Positions 19,128 through 27,376 of a stretch of DNA of 64,000 nt are shown here, one piece after another. The stretch spans positions 35,199 to 99,198 of the forward strand of contig NZ_JAQQWT010000014.1 of assembly GCF_028610705.1 (NCBI RefSeq), in the 5' to 3' direction. Source of the stretch: Halalkalibacter alkalisediminis (lineage in GTDB: Bacteria > Bacillota > Bacilli > Bacillales > Bacillaceae_D). The notes below the pieces were generated by a model. The model searched no databases and had not been told where the DNA came from. It saw only the letters and a list, made by a program, of their open reading frames with translations. The translations under genes and the position numbers were made by a program. Every line of letters starts with the position of its first letter. The first letter of the stretch is position 1.

Positions 19128-20258
19128 TTAATTAAAGCTCTTATCTAGTAAATCTGCAGCTTCTTTTTGCATAGTTAAAGTAACATGTCCGTAAATACCA
19201 AGAGTTGTTCGGATGTCTTTATGTCTAAGTCTCTCCTGAACAACTTTTGGGTTAATACCCTTGCTAAGTAGATACGTTGCGTGAGTGTGGCGCAGGTCGT
19301 GAAACCTAATATAAGGCAAGCCAATATGGTTAATGCAGAGCTTAAAGCCATTGTTTAACAAACTAGGTTTTAATACTCCCCCATCTTTTCTACAGAAAAC
19401 AAGATCTTGATCATTATAATGATCACCAAGCAGATTCTTATCGTTTTCTTGCTGAACCTTTTGCCTTCTTAGGTATTCAAATGCTTTATCAGGTAAAGCA
19501 ACTTTCCCTAAAGATGTATCTGTTTTACCTCTAAATAAAACTTTATACCCACCACTAGTCTCAGTTACAGTTTGCTGAATATGACAGACCTTCTCATCAA
19601 CATAAATATCTTTCCAACGTAGACCTAGCACCTCTTGTTTCCTCATTCCTGTTAGAAGCGCAAAGGCACTGGCATTATAATGACGAGATAGCCTTCTACA
19701 AAAGTTTGGTGCATTTAAAAACTTATTTATTTGCTCTTCTGTCCAAACTCTCGAATTATTTGTCATTTGCGGAAGTAGGATATCTTCACATATTTCAATA
19801 TTAAATCCCTTTTTCTTAGCAGCCTTTTTCAATGCTGAGCGAACTGTACTCCAAGCCCTCCTAATGGTAGATGGTGCTTTACCTTGCTTAACTAATGATA
19901 AAATAAAGTTATTTAAAACATTTTCATTTATTTGATATATCTTAATATTTTGGAAATAAGGCTCTAAAAGATATTTCTTTGTCTGCTTATACCTACTGTA
20001 TGTAGAATATTGAACAGCAATTTTTTTATGCTCAATCCACTGTTCTAAAAAATCCATAAATTTTGCATTTGAAATATCATTGTTTAAATCTCGATTTGCT
20101 TCAGCTTTTAGTAGAATAGTTTTCATGGCTTCTTTTGCTTCTTTTATGGTATTAAACCCTTTCCTTCTAATCTGTCTGCGCTTGCCAGTGAAAGGATTTT
20201 TACCAATATCAACAACAAAAGAATATTTTCCATCTTCTTCTTTTTTTATCGAGCTCAT
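19128..20258 (-). CDS. int: Tyrosine-type site-specific integrase
   Basis: This 376-aa phage integrase has an N-terminal AP2-like arm-binding domain (KEEDGKYSFVVDIGKNPFTGKRRQIRRKGF), a SAM-like core-binding region, and the catalytic domain. Arg is in TGMRKQEVLGLRW, H-x-x-R in HDLRHTHATYL and the nucleophilic Tyr in LGIYGHV. It lies 84 bases inside attL. AGAGGTGGATT precedes the ATG. It should catalyse attP x attB recombination in the gene at 18518. Confidence 0.95.
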   Translation of the reverse strand: MSSIKKEEDGKYSFVVDIGKNPFTGKRRQIRRKGFNTIKEAKEAMKTILLKAEANRDLNNDISNAKFMDFLEQWIEHKKIAVQYSTYSRYKQTKKYLLEPYFQNIKIYQINENVLNNFILSLVKQGKAPSTIRRAWSTVRSALKKAAKKKGFNIEICEDILLPQMTNNSRVWTEEQINKFLNAPNFCRRLSRHYNASAFALLTGMRKQEVLGLRWKDIYVDEKVCHIQQTVTETSGGYKVLFRGKTDTSLGKVALPDKAFEYLRRQKVQQENDKNLLGDHYNDQDLVFCRKDGGVLKPSLLNNGFKLCINHIGLPYIRFHDLRHTHATYLLSKGINPKVVQERLRHKDIRTTLGIYGHVTLTMQKEAADLLDKSFN

Positions 20259-20415
20259 AATCCACCTCTTAAATTAAGTGATTATGTAACTTAAATTTGA
20301 TAAGAGTATGATATTTACTTTTCAAGGAGCAATAGCTTAAGTTTTATATTATCAGTAACTAACATTACTATCCACTAGTAAATACATTCAAATGTAAGGT
20401 TAATTTTCTTATGAA

Positions 20416-20691
20416 TTACAATACTAGTTCCTCATCCATTTCTAAGATGTCTACTCTATCAATTTTAAGCTCAGGAACATCCATTAATTTCACATCAGTA
20501 AATTTACTCATCATTATTCTATAGCTTGTAATCATTTCTTCTTGAAGATCAAATAAGTAATTCATGGCTCTCTCACGTTCCTGTTCCTCTGTGCCAGCTT
20601 CAATTGTAAAATTAAATTCAATTGGCGAACCCATAAAACCACTTACAAAACCAACTACCTTCTTCATCTTTGCTTCAACTAGTGCTACCAT
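20416..20691 (-). CDS. Hypothetical prophage protein
   Basis: This 91-aa protein is not recognised. A hydrophobic patch (VVGFVSGFMGSPIEFNFTIEAG) is followed by an acidic C-terminus. AGGAGG lies 12 bases upstream of the ATG. It is divergent from the HTH repressor gene and shares the control region 20692-20925. It could be a lysogeny or excision factor, but nothing in the sequence shows it. Confidence 0.55.
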   Translation of the reverse strand: MVALVEAKMKKVVGFVSGFMGSPIEFNFTIEAGTEEQERERAMNYLFDLQEEMITSYRIMMSKFTDVKLMDVPELKIDRVDILEMDEELVL

Positions 20692-20747
20692 AATAATAAA
20701 CTGCCTCCTCTAGTGTGATTAGATCTGTATCATCTGTTACCATATTA

Positions 20748-20894
20748 CTACAAAATTTTACAACATCCTCTCACAATTTACATTTAAAGTTATGGTAATT
20801 TTGACCAATAACCTTAACTTGTTTTAAGTATACATTGGCTACATTTTGTCGTCAACAGTTATTTACTACATTTTGTAGTCATTTTTGTTATAAT
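20748..20894. promoter_or_regulatory. Operator region with repeated CTACA..TGTAG boxes and repressor promoter
   Basis: A perfect palindrome, ACTACA-TTT-TGTAGT, lies at 20865-20879. A near copy, CTACATTTTGTCGTC, is at 20839-20852, and a related half site, TACTACAAAATTTTAC, is near 20746-20761. The -10 TATAAT of the plus-strand promoter is at 20889-20894, with a -35 region inside the perfect palindrome, so binding there would be autoregulatory. Confidence 0.65.
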
Positions 20895-20925
20895 GATTTT
20901 ATAGAATATGGTAGAGGTGAGTTTT

Positions 20926-21150
20926 ATGAATCAAAGAGTTAAATCTAATTTAAAATACATACTAGATGAGCGTGAAATTTCAATAAGAAAGTTTGCTGAA
21001 ATGAGTGGCTTACAGTACGAAACATTAAGAAGGCTTTATAATGATACTGCTAAGCAATATCAAAGAGATACTATAGGTATAATCTGCAAGACATTAGATA
21101 TTAGCATTCAGGATTTATTAAAACTTGAACATGTAAAAAAAGACCACTAA
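20926..21150 (+). CDS. Small Cro/CI-type HTH repressor
   Basis: The 74-aa protein is almost entirely one helix-turn-helix domain: LDEREISIRKFAEMSGLQYETLRRLYND, then DTIGIICKTLDISIQDLLKL, as in HTH_26-type regulators. AGAGGTGAG precedes the ATG at 20926, and an ATG at 20908 lies upstream of that site. It is likely the prophage repressor or a Cro-like switch acting on the palindromes upstream. A terminator follows at 21140. Confidence 0.82.
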   Translation: MNQRVKSNLKYILDEREISIRKFAEMSGLQYETLRRLYNDTAKQYQRDTIGIICKTLDISIQDLLKLEHVKKDH

Positions 21151-21178
21151 GCATAATCGCCCAGTGGTCTCATTTTTA
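21140..21178 (+). terminator. Intrinsic terminator
   Basis: AGACCACT pairs with AGTGGTCT and is followed by ATTTTTATT, directly after the HTH gene. Confidence 0.78.
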
Positions 21179-21295
21179 TTTCCATACATGCTTACTCATC
21201 CACTCATTATAAACTTCCAATATTGTACGGTTATCCGTACACTTTTTCTCATTAAAAATGTCATGATCCATATCGTATTTAATCAATCTCTTCAC
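21176..21295 (-). CDS. Possible small protein, 39 aa
   Basis: This is a protein-like frame (KRLIKYDMDHDIFNEKK, then TILEVYNEWMSKHVWK) starting at GTG, but without a clear ribosome site. It may be a truncated gene. The family is not recognised. Confidence 0.35.
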   Translation of the reverse strand: MKRLIKYDMDHDIFNEKKCTDNRTILEVYNEWMSKHVWK

Positions 21296-21315
21296 ATACT
21301 AAGGAAGAGTATGTA

Positions 21316-21462
21316 ATGCAGCCAACATTGGGAGGAATACAGCTAGTCGTATTTGTTCTTGATTCTGATTATACACCGAGCACAAGTACAATTAAAAAAA
21401 TAATGAAGGCTATAAGAGAAATTCAACCTGAAGCTAGAACTGAAGACTTTTTTGATCTGTAG
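21316..21462 (+). CDS. Possible small protein, 48 aa
   Basis: An ATG-started frame with a hydrophobic start (LGGIQLVVFVLDSDYTPS) and a charged end (TEDFFDL) is preceded by GGAAGAG. It may be a remnant of a longer phage gene; the family is unknown. Confidence 0.35.
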   Translation: MQPTLGGIQLVVFVLDSDYTPSTSTIKKIMKAIREIQPEARTEDFFDL

Positions 21463-21520
21463 AGCGTAGCCATTAATGGTTGTGCTTTTTTATTGGAGAT
21501 AATAATTAGCGGTGATAATA

Positions 21521-21890
21521 ATGACTGAAACGATACTTGTTTTATTACTTCTCTTCCCTATAGCCCTTGGTTTAAAAAGGATTCAGGAAAATAAACAATT
21601 TGAACCAGTTGATACAATCGATAATGAGTATTACAAATGTGAATCTCCAATAGAAAGTCCATGTGGTAAATATAGAATTGATTTAGCTTTGATGGGGGCA
21701 AAATTAGTAATTGAATGTGATGGTAAGGCTTCTCATAGCTCACCAGCACAAAAAGCTCACGACAGAAGGAAGAATGCTTTTTTGCGTAAGAATGGTTGGA
21801 AGGAAAGTACTTAGGTTTTCTGGAAGACGAATATACAGAGATATGAACGGTATATTACGTAAGATAGAGAAGGAAATACGTATTTTTTAG
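21521..21890 (+). pseudogene. Broken DUF559/Vsr-like endonuclease gene
   Basis: The frame has an N-terminal hydrophobic segment, then the PD-(D/E)xK signature of DUF559-like nucleases: CESPIE, GKYRIDLAL and LVIECDGKASHSS, followed by AHDRRKNAFLRKNGWK. It stops early at 21814. The next frame continues the family sequence (VLRFSGRRIYRDMNGILRKIEKEI) to a stop at 21888-21890, so one extra base near 21800 has broken it. The distance from SPIE to GKYRID is also about 25-30 residues shorter than usual. Confidence 0.7.
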
Positions 21891-21959
21891 TCCTCTTCTT
21901 AATATGATTTGTTAACGCTAACTCGCGTTATCATACTCAATAGGGAAAGAGGGGGGCAA

Positions 21960-22283
21960 ATGGATCTGGAAACTGTTATTGAAGAGTTATATAACATTCC
22001 TGATTTAATTCTAATCGAAGAGGAGAAATACTATAACGCAAAGAATTATTTAGACGAACTTAAGTTAGAGCTACATTTCAGGAAATGTGATCTGTATTTA
22101 CAGGGCTTTGAAGGCAGGAATCAAGAGGAACGAGATGCACTCAAATTTCCTCACTTAAAAGAATTATTAGCTGAAATTACAATGGCTGAATGTGAACTGA
22201 ACAGTCAATCAATAAGATATAATTACCTTAAACGAAAAATGGAGAGTTTGAGCGTCATTGCCGAACATTTTAAAGATAAATAA
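21960..22283 (+). CDS. Hypothetical prophage protein, helical
   Basis: The 107-aa protein is highly charged and helical (EEEKYYNAKNYLDELKLELHF) and is not recognised. AGAGGGGGG lies just upstream of the ATG at 21960; earlier in-frame starts do not have one. An inverted repeat (TAACGC/GCGTTA, 21913-21930) lies 30 bases upstream and may be regulatory. Confidence 0.6.
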   Translation: MDLETVIEELYNIPDLILIEEEKYYNAKNYLDELKLELHFRKCDLYLQGFEGRNQEERDALKFPHLKELLAEITMAECELNSQSIRYNYLKRKMESLSVIAEHFKDK

Positions 22284-22335
22284 AGGCAGCCTAATACCAA
22301 TTAAAACTGCCCCTTCATTAATTAAAGGTGAAGAT

Positions 22336-22485
22336 ATGGATCATATTGAACGCAAAATAAAACAGATTATACAAAATGCGAACATAATTAAAGGAAGAAA
22401 TCCAACAATTGAAGAGTTAATGCAATGGACTGGTAGAGATAAGAAGAGTTTACTTGAGGTTCTAAAAAGGCTAGGAAAGCTCTAG
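22336..22485 (+). CDS. Small HTH-like protein, 49 aa
   Basis: AAAGGTGAAGAT precedes the ATG at 22336. The short sequence (RNPTIEELMQWTGRDKKSLLEVLKRL) looks like a single winged-helix or sigma-region-4-type helix-turn-helix. Its stop overlaps the end of the convergent HEPN-like gene by four bases. The role is unknown. Confidence 0.55.
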   Translation: MDHIERKIKQIIQNANIIKGRNPTIEELMQWTGRDKKSLLEVLKRLGKL

Positions 22486-22853
22486 TTGAGTAAGAGGTTA
22501 ACTTTAAAAGATGCGCTATTCTTCACAAACAAAGCTGTCCAACACTCAACAAGTAAGTCATACTCTCTTTCGCTAATTGTTTTCATGTGACAAATCTTGT
22601 TACGTACATCAATAATTCTATTAAGCTTTAGTTTATCCTCTTGGGAAATTGGACTTCTTTGGGAGGGAATCTTATCTAGGAGTGTGATTAGTATGTGTAA
22701 CGGTGTTTTATCGCCATAGAATTTAATCCCATGTCCGAGTAGTAAGCCTCGTACATAGTTCTCGATCTCAAAGATCAAAGTATACGCATTATGCTCACGT
22801 GTAGTAGGTGTTAAAGGGTGTTTTGATAAAAGTTCATCAAGAAATAGGTTCAT
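22482..22853 (-). CDS. HEPN-like protein, possible RNase effector
   Basis: This 123-aa all-helical protein has the HEPN R-x4-6-H signature as RNKICH (in IIDVRNKICHMKTISEREYDLL), preceded by an amphipathic helix (THREHNAY-type region with IFEIENYVRGLLL). HEPN proteins in phage cargo are often RNase toxins in abortive-infection or toxin-antitoxin pairs. No MNT partner is adjacent. AAAAGGAGG lies seven bases from the ATG. Confidence 0.6.
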   Translation of the reverse strand: MNLFLDELLSKHPLTPTTREHNAYTLIFEIENYVRGLLLGHGIKFYGDKTPLHILITLLDKIPSQRSPISQEDKLKLNRIIDVRNKICHMKTISEREYDLLVECWTALFVKNSASFKVNLLLN

Positions 22854-22921
22854 GGTCAAGCCTCCTTTTCTTAATAATATTCATTTTTAGACAGGAATCA
22901 ACAAAATTAAGCGATTATCTG

Positions 22922-23042
22922 ACATGAATAATAATTGCTCTTTTTGTTTATTATAAAATTACATGCTTCAAAATACCGAACAACCTCCATGAACAATTCA
23001 ACAGACATAACAAAAGCCTTCCATAGTGGGGGCTTTTGTTAT
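22922..23042 (+). ncRNA. Putative small RNA, copy 1 of a repeated locus
   Basis: An intergenic element about 120 nt long is roughly 70% similar to the one at 23257-23383. It shares ACATGAATAATAATT at the start, ATTACATG, then AACAATTCAA, and ends in an intrinsic terminator (AACAAAAGCC/GGCTTTTGTT). A -35-like TAGACA lies at 22888. It converges on the small gene at 23065. Confidence 0.5.
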
Positions 23043-23064
23043 GGAGTGGAACAGAAAAGAAATC

Positions 23065-23187
23065 TTATTTACGATCTTGAGAAGACTTAACAAAGTTTGA
23101 ATAGAGTACACGGTATTCAGCATCGGTTAGCTTTCGATTTAGTTTAGATTCAAAAAGTTTAACAATTGATGCAAAAGTTCGTTTCAT
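23065..23187 (-). CDS. Small protein, 40 aa
   Basis: MKRTFASIVKLFESKLNRK, then LTDAEYRVLYSNFVKSS; AAAAGGAGTG precedes the ATG at 23187. It is basic and helical without a membrane segment. It lies between the two small-RNA loci: its 3' end converges on copy 1 and its 5' end is divergent from copy 2. The function is unknown. Confidence 0.6.
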   Translation of the reverse strand: MKRTFASIVKLFESKLNRKLTDAEYRVLYSNFVKSSQDRK

Positions 23188-23221
23188 GGAAACACTCCTT
23201 TTCTTTTGTAGTAGCTAAAAT

Positions 23222-23383
23222 TTGACAAAAGACAATAGGATATAGTGTATTATTTCACATGAATAATAATTACTTTTTTTGTAAATACAATAATTACATG
23301 GTTCTATACAGTGAAGAATACCCACAACAATTCAATTAACCATGTAAGGAAGCCCTCACAATGATGGTAGTGAGGGCTTTTTC
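23222..23383 (+). ncRNA. Putative small RNA, copy 2, with promoter and terminator
   Basis: TTGACA at 23222 has a spaced -10-like TGTATT. The RNA would begin near 23257 with ACATGAATAATAATT. A 10-bp inverted repeat TTACATGGTT/AACCATGTAA encloses a loop with AACAATTCAA, then the terminator GAAGCCCTCAC/GTGAGGGCTTTTT follows. It has no good start codon with ribosome site, so a noncoding RNA is the simplest reading. Confidence 0.55.
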
Positions 23384-23387
23384 TCGT

Positions 23388-23987
23388 CTACTCCTTCAGA
23401 TTTTCTATAAGCCATCGAGTAATTTTAGGATAAATTTTAAAATCTAACTCCATTACTTGATTAGAAAATCCCCTATCCATGCTAATAAGATGTTTTGACC
23501 GATCTGTAAACACCACATACATAAACTCGTTTGGAGTAGCTATGATATCAGAAACACTCCGCCCTTTTCCCTCAAAATAATCATGTATCTTTGTTAGATC
23601 ATCAGGTTCAATATCCCAGTCGATTAACTCAGGTTGAGTGACTTGAATTGAATTATCTTCTTCTTCATTCTCACTTTTCGAAACTACACTCTCTGTAGTT
23701 ACTTCTTTAGCTGAAGCAACTTGATGAATTGGATCTTTAATCATTTTCTTTAGAAGTGTATTTGTTTCAGTTTGCCTTTCAATTAATTCACCAAACCCTA
23801 TAAGTATCATACCTGCTACAAAGCTACTCGCAAAAATAGTGAAAAATGTTCCCCATGAAATCTCATAACTACTTGAATAATAACCTACATCAACAGTACT
23901 TAAGGAAAACGCTAGGATTATACCTATAACAATTTGAAATATACCTATCCAAAATAATATTTTCGCAATACTATTTTTGTAATCCAT
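23388..23987 (-). CDS. Two-TM membrane protein of unknown function
   Basis: This 199-aa protein has two membrane helices (about 7-30 and 45-66), a charged linker and a soluble C-terminal domain with IHDYFEGKGRSVSDIIATPNE and KITRWLIENL. AAAGGAAGAG precedes the ATG at 23987; a GTG 18 bases upstream overlaps that site. It is a lone minus-strand cargo gene whose 3' end meets small-RNA copy 2. The family is not recognised. Confidence 0.6.
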   Translation of the reverse strand: MDYKNSIAKILFWIGIFQIVIGIILAFSLSTVDVGYYSSSYEISWGTFFTIFASSFVAGMILIGFGELIERQTETNTLLKKMIKDPIHQVASAKEVTTESVVSKSENEEEDNSIQVTQPELIDWDIEPDDLTKIHDYFEGKGRSVSDIIATPNEFMYVVFTDRSKHLISMDRGFSNQVMELDFKIYPKITRWLIENLKE

Positions 23988-24143
23988 ACACACTCTTCCT
24001 TTCACATTTTTTCTAGTAATTGAATCTTATCACAGCATTTAGACAAGTTATATAACTATTTCCAATATTTCCAAAAGAAAAAAGGGGCTTACCTCACTAG
24101 TCATCAATAAGACAACTAACAAGATAAACCCCCATCTACTAAA

Positions 24144-25304
24144 TTATTCATCTTTAAAATAATCATAGTCAATAGCCTTAACCACAAAAGTATGGTTAAT
24201 ATCAACTCCAACATTATGATCAATCATTAACTTTGATAGTTCTAAACCATCAATCAAAATAATCTTCTTGGCTTCTAATCGTTCAGCATATTTTCTCGCA
24301 CCATCAGTAAAGTAAGAGGTTGTAATAAATACCCCCTTCCTTGCTCCCTTTCCATCTAGAGCACCTGAAAAGCTTTGAACAACATCTCGACCAACAGAAT
24401 TATTGGCAGCATAACGTTTAGCTTGAACATAGATATTATCAAGACCTAGTTTATCTTCTTTGATTACACCATCTAGCCCTTCGTCGTTTGATCTTTGAGT
24501 AACCTTACCGTCACCATACCCCATAACGGTTAGTAGCTCAACCACTATATCCTCAAACTTCATCCAATGAACATTTCTTAATTGCTTCAATAAATTATCA
24601 GCTAGTTCATTTTTTAATTCATCCAATTTCTCTTTAACAATTGTTAGAGGATCTATTACCTTTTCTAACTCTTCAATTTCCTCTTTAATCTCACCTTTGC
24701 TCTCGTTAAGTAATTCAAGACCTTCATTGGTAATTTGATATGTAAGCTTATTAACTTCATCAATGTAATTTTCTTTCTTTAAGCTATACCTTACACTTCG
24801 TACTCTAGAAAGAAATATAATATCTGAGTTATTTTCATACTTCATTAGTCTTTGTTCCTCACTTAATTTAAAGGAGTTGACTAATTTTTCTGTAATTTCA
24901 CTAGCTGAATATGCACTTCCATCTCTAAGTAGCTCCAAATAAGGAATCATCATTTCCCCAGTAGAAGGGATAGTATCTTTTATATCTTCATTGTAATCTT
25001 TATGTCCCCGTGCTACTTTGTGTTTTTCAATTAATTGCTGCTCTTCTTTTTCATTTTTTGGAAGTCCCTCTTTATTTAAAATTTGTTTGATTTCTGGAAT
25101 TGTTAAACCTGTTTCATTCAATTTCTTAAGGAATGTCATTATTCTTAATGACTCCATAGTGTACATAACTCTATTCCGACTGGATTCAGTGGGTATATAT
25201 TCTTTGAAATTTTTCACCCATCTTCTACCATTTGCTTCAGACCATCCAACTAACTCCGACATTTTTGTTTTTGTTAATAATTTATCATTCAATACTGAAC
25301 CCAT
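24144..25304 (-). CDS. MerR-type HTH fused to Mrr-family restriction endonuclease
   Basis: The 386-aa protein has three parts. A MerR-like DNA-binding domain (about 10-75) shows ELVGWSEANGRRWVKNF and TGLTIPEIKQIL. An Mrr N-terminal winged helix (about 118-205) has MIPYLELLRDGSAYSASEITEKL. After a coiled coil comes the Mrr catalytic domain, with FEDIVVELLTVMGY, DEGLDGVI and YVQAKRY (D...QxK) and GVFITTSYF. Mrr enzymes cut modified DNA. The ATG at 25304 abuts AAAGGG, so a TTG four codons later is a possible alternative start. Confidence 0.85.
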   Translation of the reverse strand: MGSVLNDKLLTKTKMSELVGWSEANGRRWVKNFKEYIPTESSRNRVMYTMESLRIMTFLKKLNETGLTIPEIKQILNKEGLPKNEKEEQQLIEKHKVARGHKDYNEDIKDTIPSTGEMMIPYLELLRDGSAYSASEITEKLVNSFKLSEEQRLMKYENNSDIIFLSRVRSVRYSLKKENYIDEVNKLTYQITNEGLELLNESKGEIKEEIEELEKVIDPLTIVKEKLDELKNELADNLLKQLRNVHWMKFEDIVVELLTVMGYGDGKVTQRSNDEGLDGVIKEDKLGLDNIYVQAKRYAANNSVGRDVVQSFSGALDGKGARKGVFITTSYFTDGARKYAERLEAKKIILIDGLELSKLMIDHNVGVDINHTFVVKAIDYDYFKDE

Positions 25305-25528
25305 CCCTTTATTACTTATTGTCAGTTTTTCTACTCACCATATATCACGAGTGAATCAATAGTGAACTCTATTTGTTTTATTTTAACATAAAATCCCAAC
25401 CCCACTTTAAGAAGTTTTTTATTTTCATAAATAACAAAAAGAAATTAACTGGACGTGATAGACTTTGATTGGTATTCATCAAACTATATGCTTATAAGGG
25501 AAACCCAACAATAAAGGGCTTTTTACTA

Positions 25529-26227
25529 TTACTCAGCAATAAATACTGAATAACCTTTACTTTTTAATTCATTAGCAAGCGCTTCTGCATTAGCTTTATT
25601 AGCAAACGCTCCAACTTGTACACGATACAATTTGTTTGTATTAGATTGTGTTTGCATAGGTGTTGGTGTTGGTTGTACCTTTTTCTTTAAATTAAAGATT
25701 GATACTAAACCATTCTCCATACCTTTCGCACACTTATTCAAGAAAGCAGGATCTTTTAACAATTGAGCATCATTAGCATTATCAATGAACATGAATTCAG
25801 GTAAAATAGCTGGCATATTTGATTCACGTACAACATGAAAATTTTGTGTCTTTTTCCCTCTGTCACGTACATTACCGACAGCTTTCATGATTTCACTATG
25901 CATAACATTTTGATTGTTACGAGTAGCAGCGCTCACATTACCATTCCAGATAAATGTTTCAATACCAGTACCTCCACCAGCATTAATATGCACACTGATG
26001 AAGTAATCTGCTCCCCATGCGTTAGCCATATCTGTACGTTGTTTTAATGTCAAAGTGCGGTCATCTTCACGACTTAGACGAACTTCTACATTCTCGTACT
26101 GCTCTAAATACTTCTTTAAAGCTTTAGCAATAGCTAATGTTAAATCTTTCTCTCGTAAGCCATTACCTACTGCACCGGGATCAGTTCCACCATGACCAGC
26201 ATCAATAAAAATTTTAATCTTTTTCAA
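25529..26227 (-). CDS. Endolysin: N-acetylmuramoyl-L-alanine amidase with SPOR domain
   Basis: This 232-aa protein has an Amidase_3 domain (about 1-180) with the zinc ligands in DAGHGGTDPGA, the acidic residue in REKDLT, SVHINAGGGTGIE and the late Glu in LPEFMFIDN. A PTPTP linker leads to a C-terminal SPOR module (YRVQVGAFANKANAEALANEL). It cleaves the lactyl-amide bond of peptidoglycan for lysis. It starts at TTG with AAGGAG and overlaps the holin gene by 14 bases. Confidence 0.93.
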   Translation of the reverse strand: MKKIKIFIDAGHGGTDPGAVGNGLREKDLTLAIAKALKKYLEQYENVEVRLSREDDRTLTLKQRTDMANAWGADYFISVHINAGGGTGIETFIWNGNVSAATRNNQNVMHSEIMKAVGNVRDRGKKTQNFHVVRESNMPAILPEFMFIDNANDAQLLKDPAFLNKCAKGMENGLVSIFNLKKKVQPTPTPMQTQSNTNKLYRVQVGAFANKANAEALANELKSKGYSVFIAE

Positions 26228-26630
26228 ACTTATTCTCCTTCCCTTTCATCACGTCAATAAAATCCCTAATTTTCGGATGAATATATACACCAATTCGATC
26301 TAGATTCTCTGTGTTGCTTAATAGCTCCATACCTATGTAAACTGTTGCAATTGAGCCACCAATAGCATTAGTTCCAAATAAATTAACTTCAATAAGGTAT
26401 ACAAGTCCAATTAAGATTAATAATCCAACTTTTTTATTGAATCCTGCTATCCCAATAGCACTTCTCCAACGCTTTCCTTCTTTTCTGCTCGCCATTAATC
26501 CTGTAATTACATCTGCAATTTGAACAACTACTAATATTGCAAAAGGCATTCCAAAATTATCTACAAGCAATGAAAACAAACCACCAAAAAAGAGCAATGC
26601 TGACTTAAACCATAAATCTAATCTTTCCAC
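26214..26630 (-). CDS. Phage holin (toxin secretion/phage lysis family)
   Basis: The 138-aa protein has about four hydrophobic helices and the family segments VQIADVITGLMASRKEGKRW and GIAGFNKKVGLLIL. Holins permeabilise the membrane so that the amidase reaches the wall. It starts at GTG with AAAGGAG and overlaps the downstream amidase. Confidence 0.9.
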   Translation of the reverse strand: MERLDLWFKSALLFFGGLFSLLVDNFGMPFAILVVVQIADVITGLMASRKEGKRWRSAIGIAGFNKKVGLLILIGLVYLIEVNLFGTNAIGGSIATVYIGMELLSNTENLDRIGVYIHPKIRDFIDVMKGKENKFEKD

Positions 26631-26697
26631 GTCTTCACTCCTTTCGGCAAAATAAAAAGACCAACCCCGAAGGATTGGTCTAACTTTATTAATCGGT

Positions 26698-27198
26698 TCA
26701 GAATTGATCTGTTAAATGTTCTCCGTTTTCATACTTGGTTATTTTATACTCTAAATCTACATAGATAAAAGATAAAAGTGCTCTTAACGTTAATAATAGA
26801 TCGTCGTTTGAACCCAAGGTAGAAATTAACTGTTTTCGAGTGACATGTTCAAACTTTAATAAATCTTCAATATCATCTTGACTTACTTCGTAATTTAAAT
26901 CATGAGCCAACTTGTTTCTGATTTTATTTAAGTTATTTATAGATTCTCTCTCAAAGATAGTTAGAACATCCATAGCAGCTAAAAGTTTCACTTTCATGGA
27001 AAAGTTCATCTTATTTAGATCTAGTTCTTTCGGTCTCTTAAAAGAAAGCTCTAATAACCTCAATAACTTTGATTCGATATATAGATGTGCTCTCAAAATA
27101 ATTGCAAGAACAGAACCGTCGTTCAAATCATCGATGAACTCTTCAAACTTCTTATCTCCTATAATAAAGCTATAATTTGACTCTTCCTGACTAGACAT
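26698..27198 (-). CDS. HEPN-like (DUF4145-type) protein between tail and lysis genes
   Basis: This 166-aa helical protein has the R-x4-H motif RNKLAH in INNLNKIRNKLAHDLNYEV, preceded by an AHLYIESKLLRLLELSF helix typical of the fold. AAAGGTGG precedes the ATG. It lies within the late strand but is set apart by flanking gaps, so it looks like an inserted cargo gene. A role in host RNA control, exclusion or simple structural use cannot be settled here. Confidence 0.62.
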   Translation of the reverse strand: MSSQEESNYSFIIGDKKFEEFIDDLNDGSVLAIILRAHLYIESKLLRLLELSFKRPKELDLNKMNFSMKVKLLAAMDVLTIFERESINNLNKIRNKLAHDLNYEVSQDDIEDLLKFEHVTRKQLISTLGSNDDLLLTLRALLSFIYVDLEYKITKYENGEHLTDQF

Positions 27199-27353
27199 GT
27201 ATAATCGCCACCTTTCAACAAATCATTCACCAAAAGGAAGCATTTATCCTGCTTATTTTACCTAATCTTATCTACTTTAATATTAACTAACCCACATAAT
27301 ACAGTTGATATATTTATTCCTCCTCATTAAATTAAAATTTTCCACAAAATAAA

Positions 27354-27376
27354 AAAAAGCCTTATTCGGCTTCTGT
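27354..27376 (-). terminator. Intrinsic terminator after the tail genes
   Basis: AAGCC, a short loop and GGCTT are followed by a long T run on the minus strand, downstream of the tail-tip gene. Confidence 0.7.
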
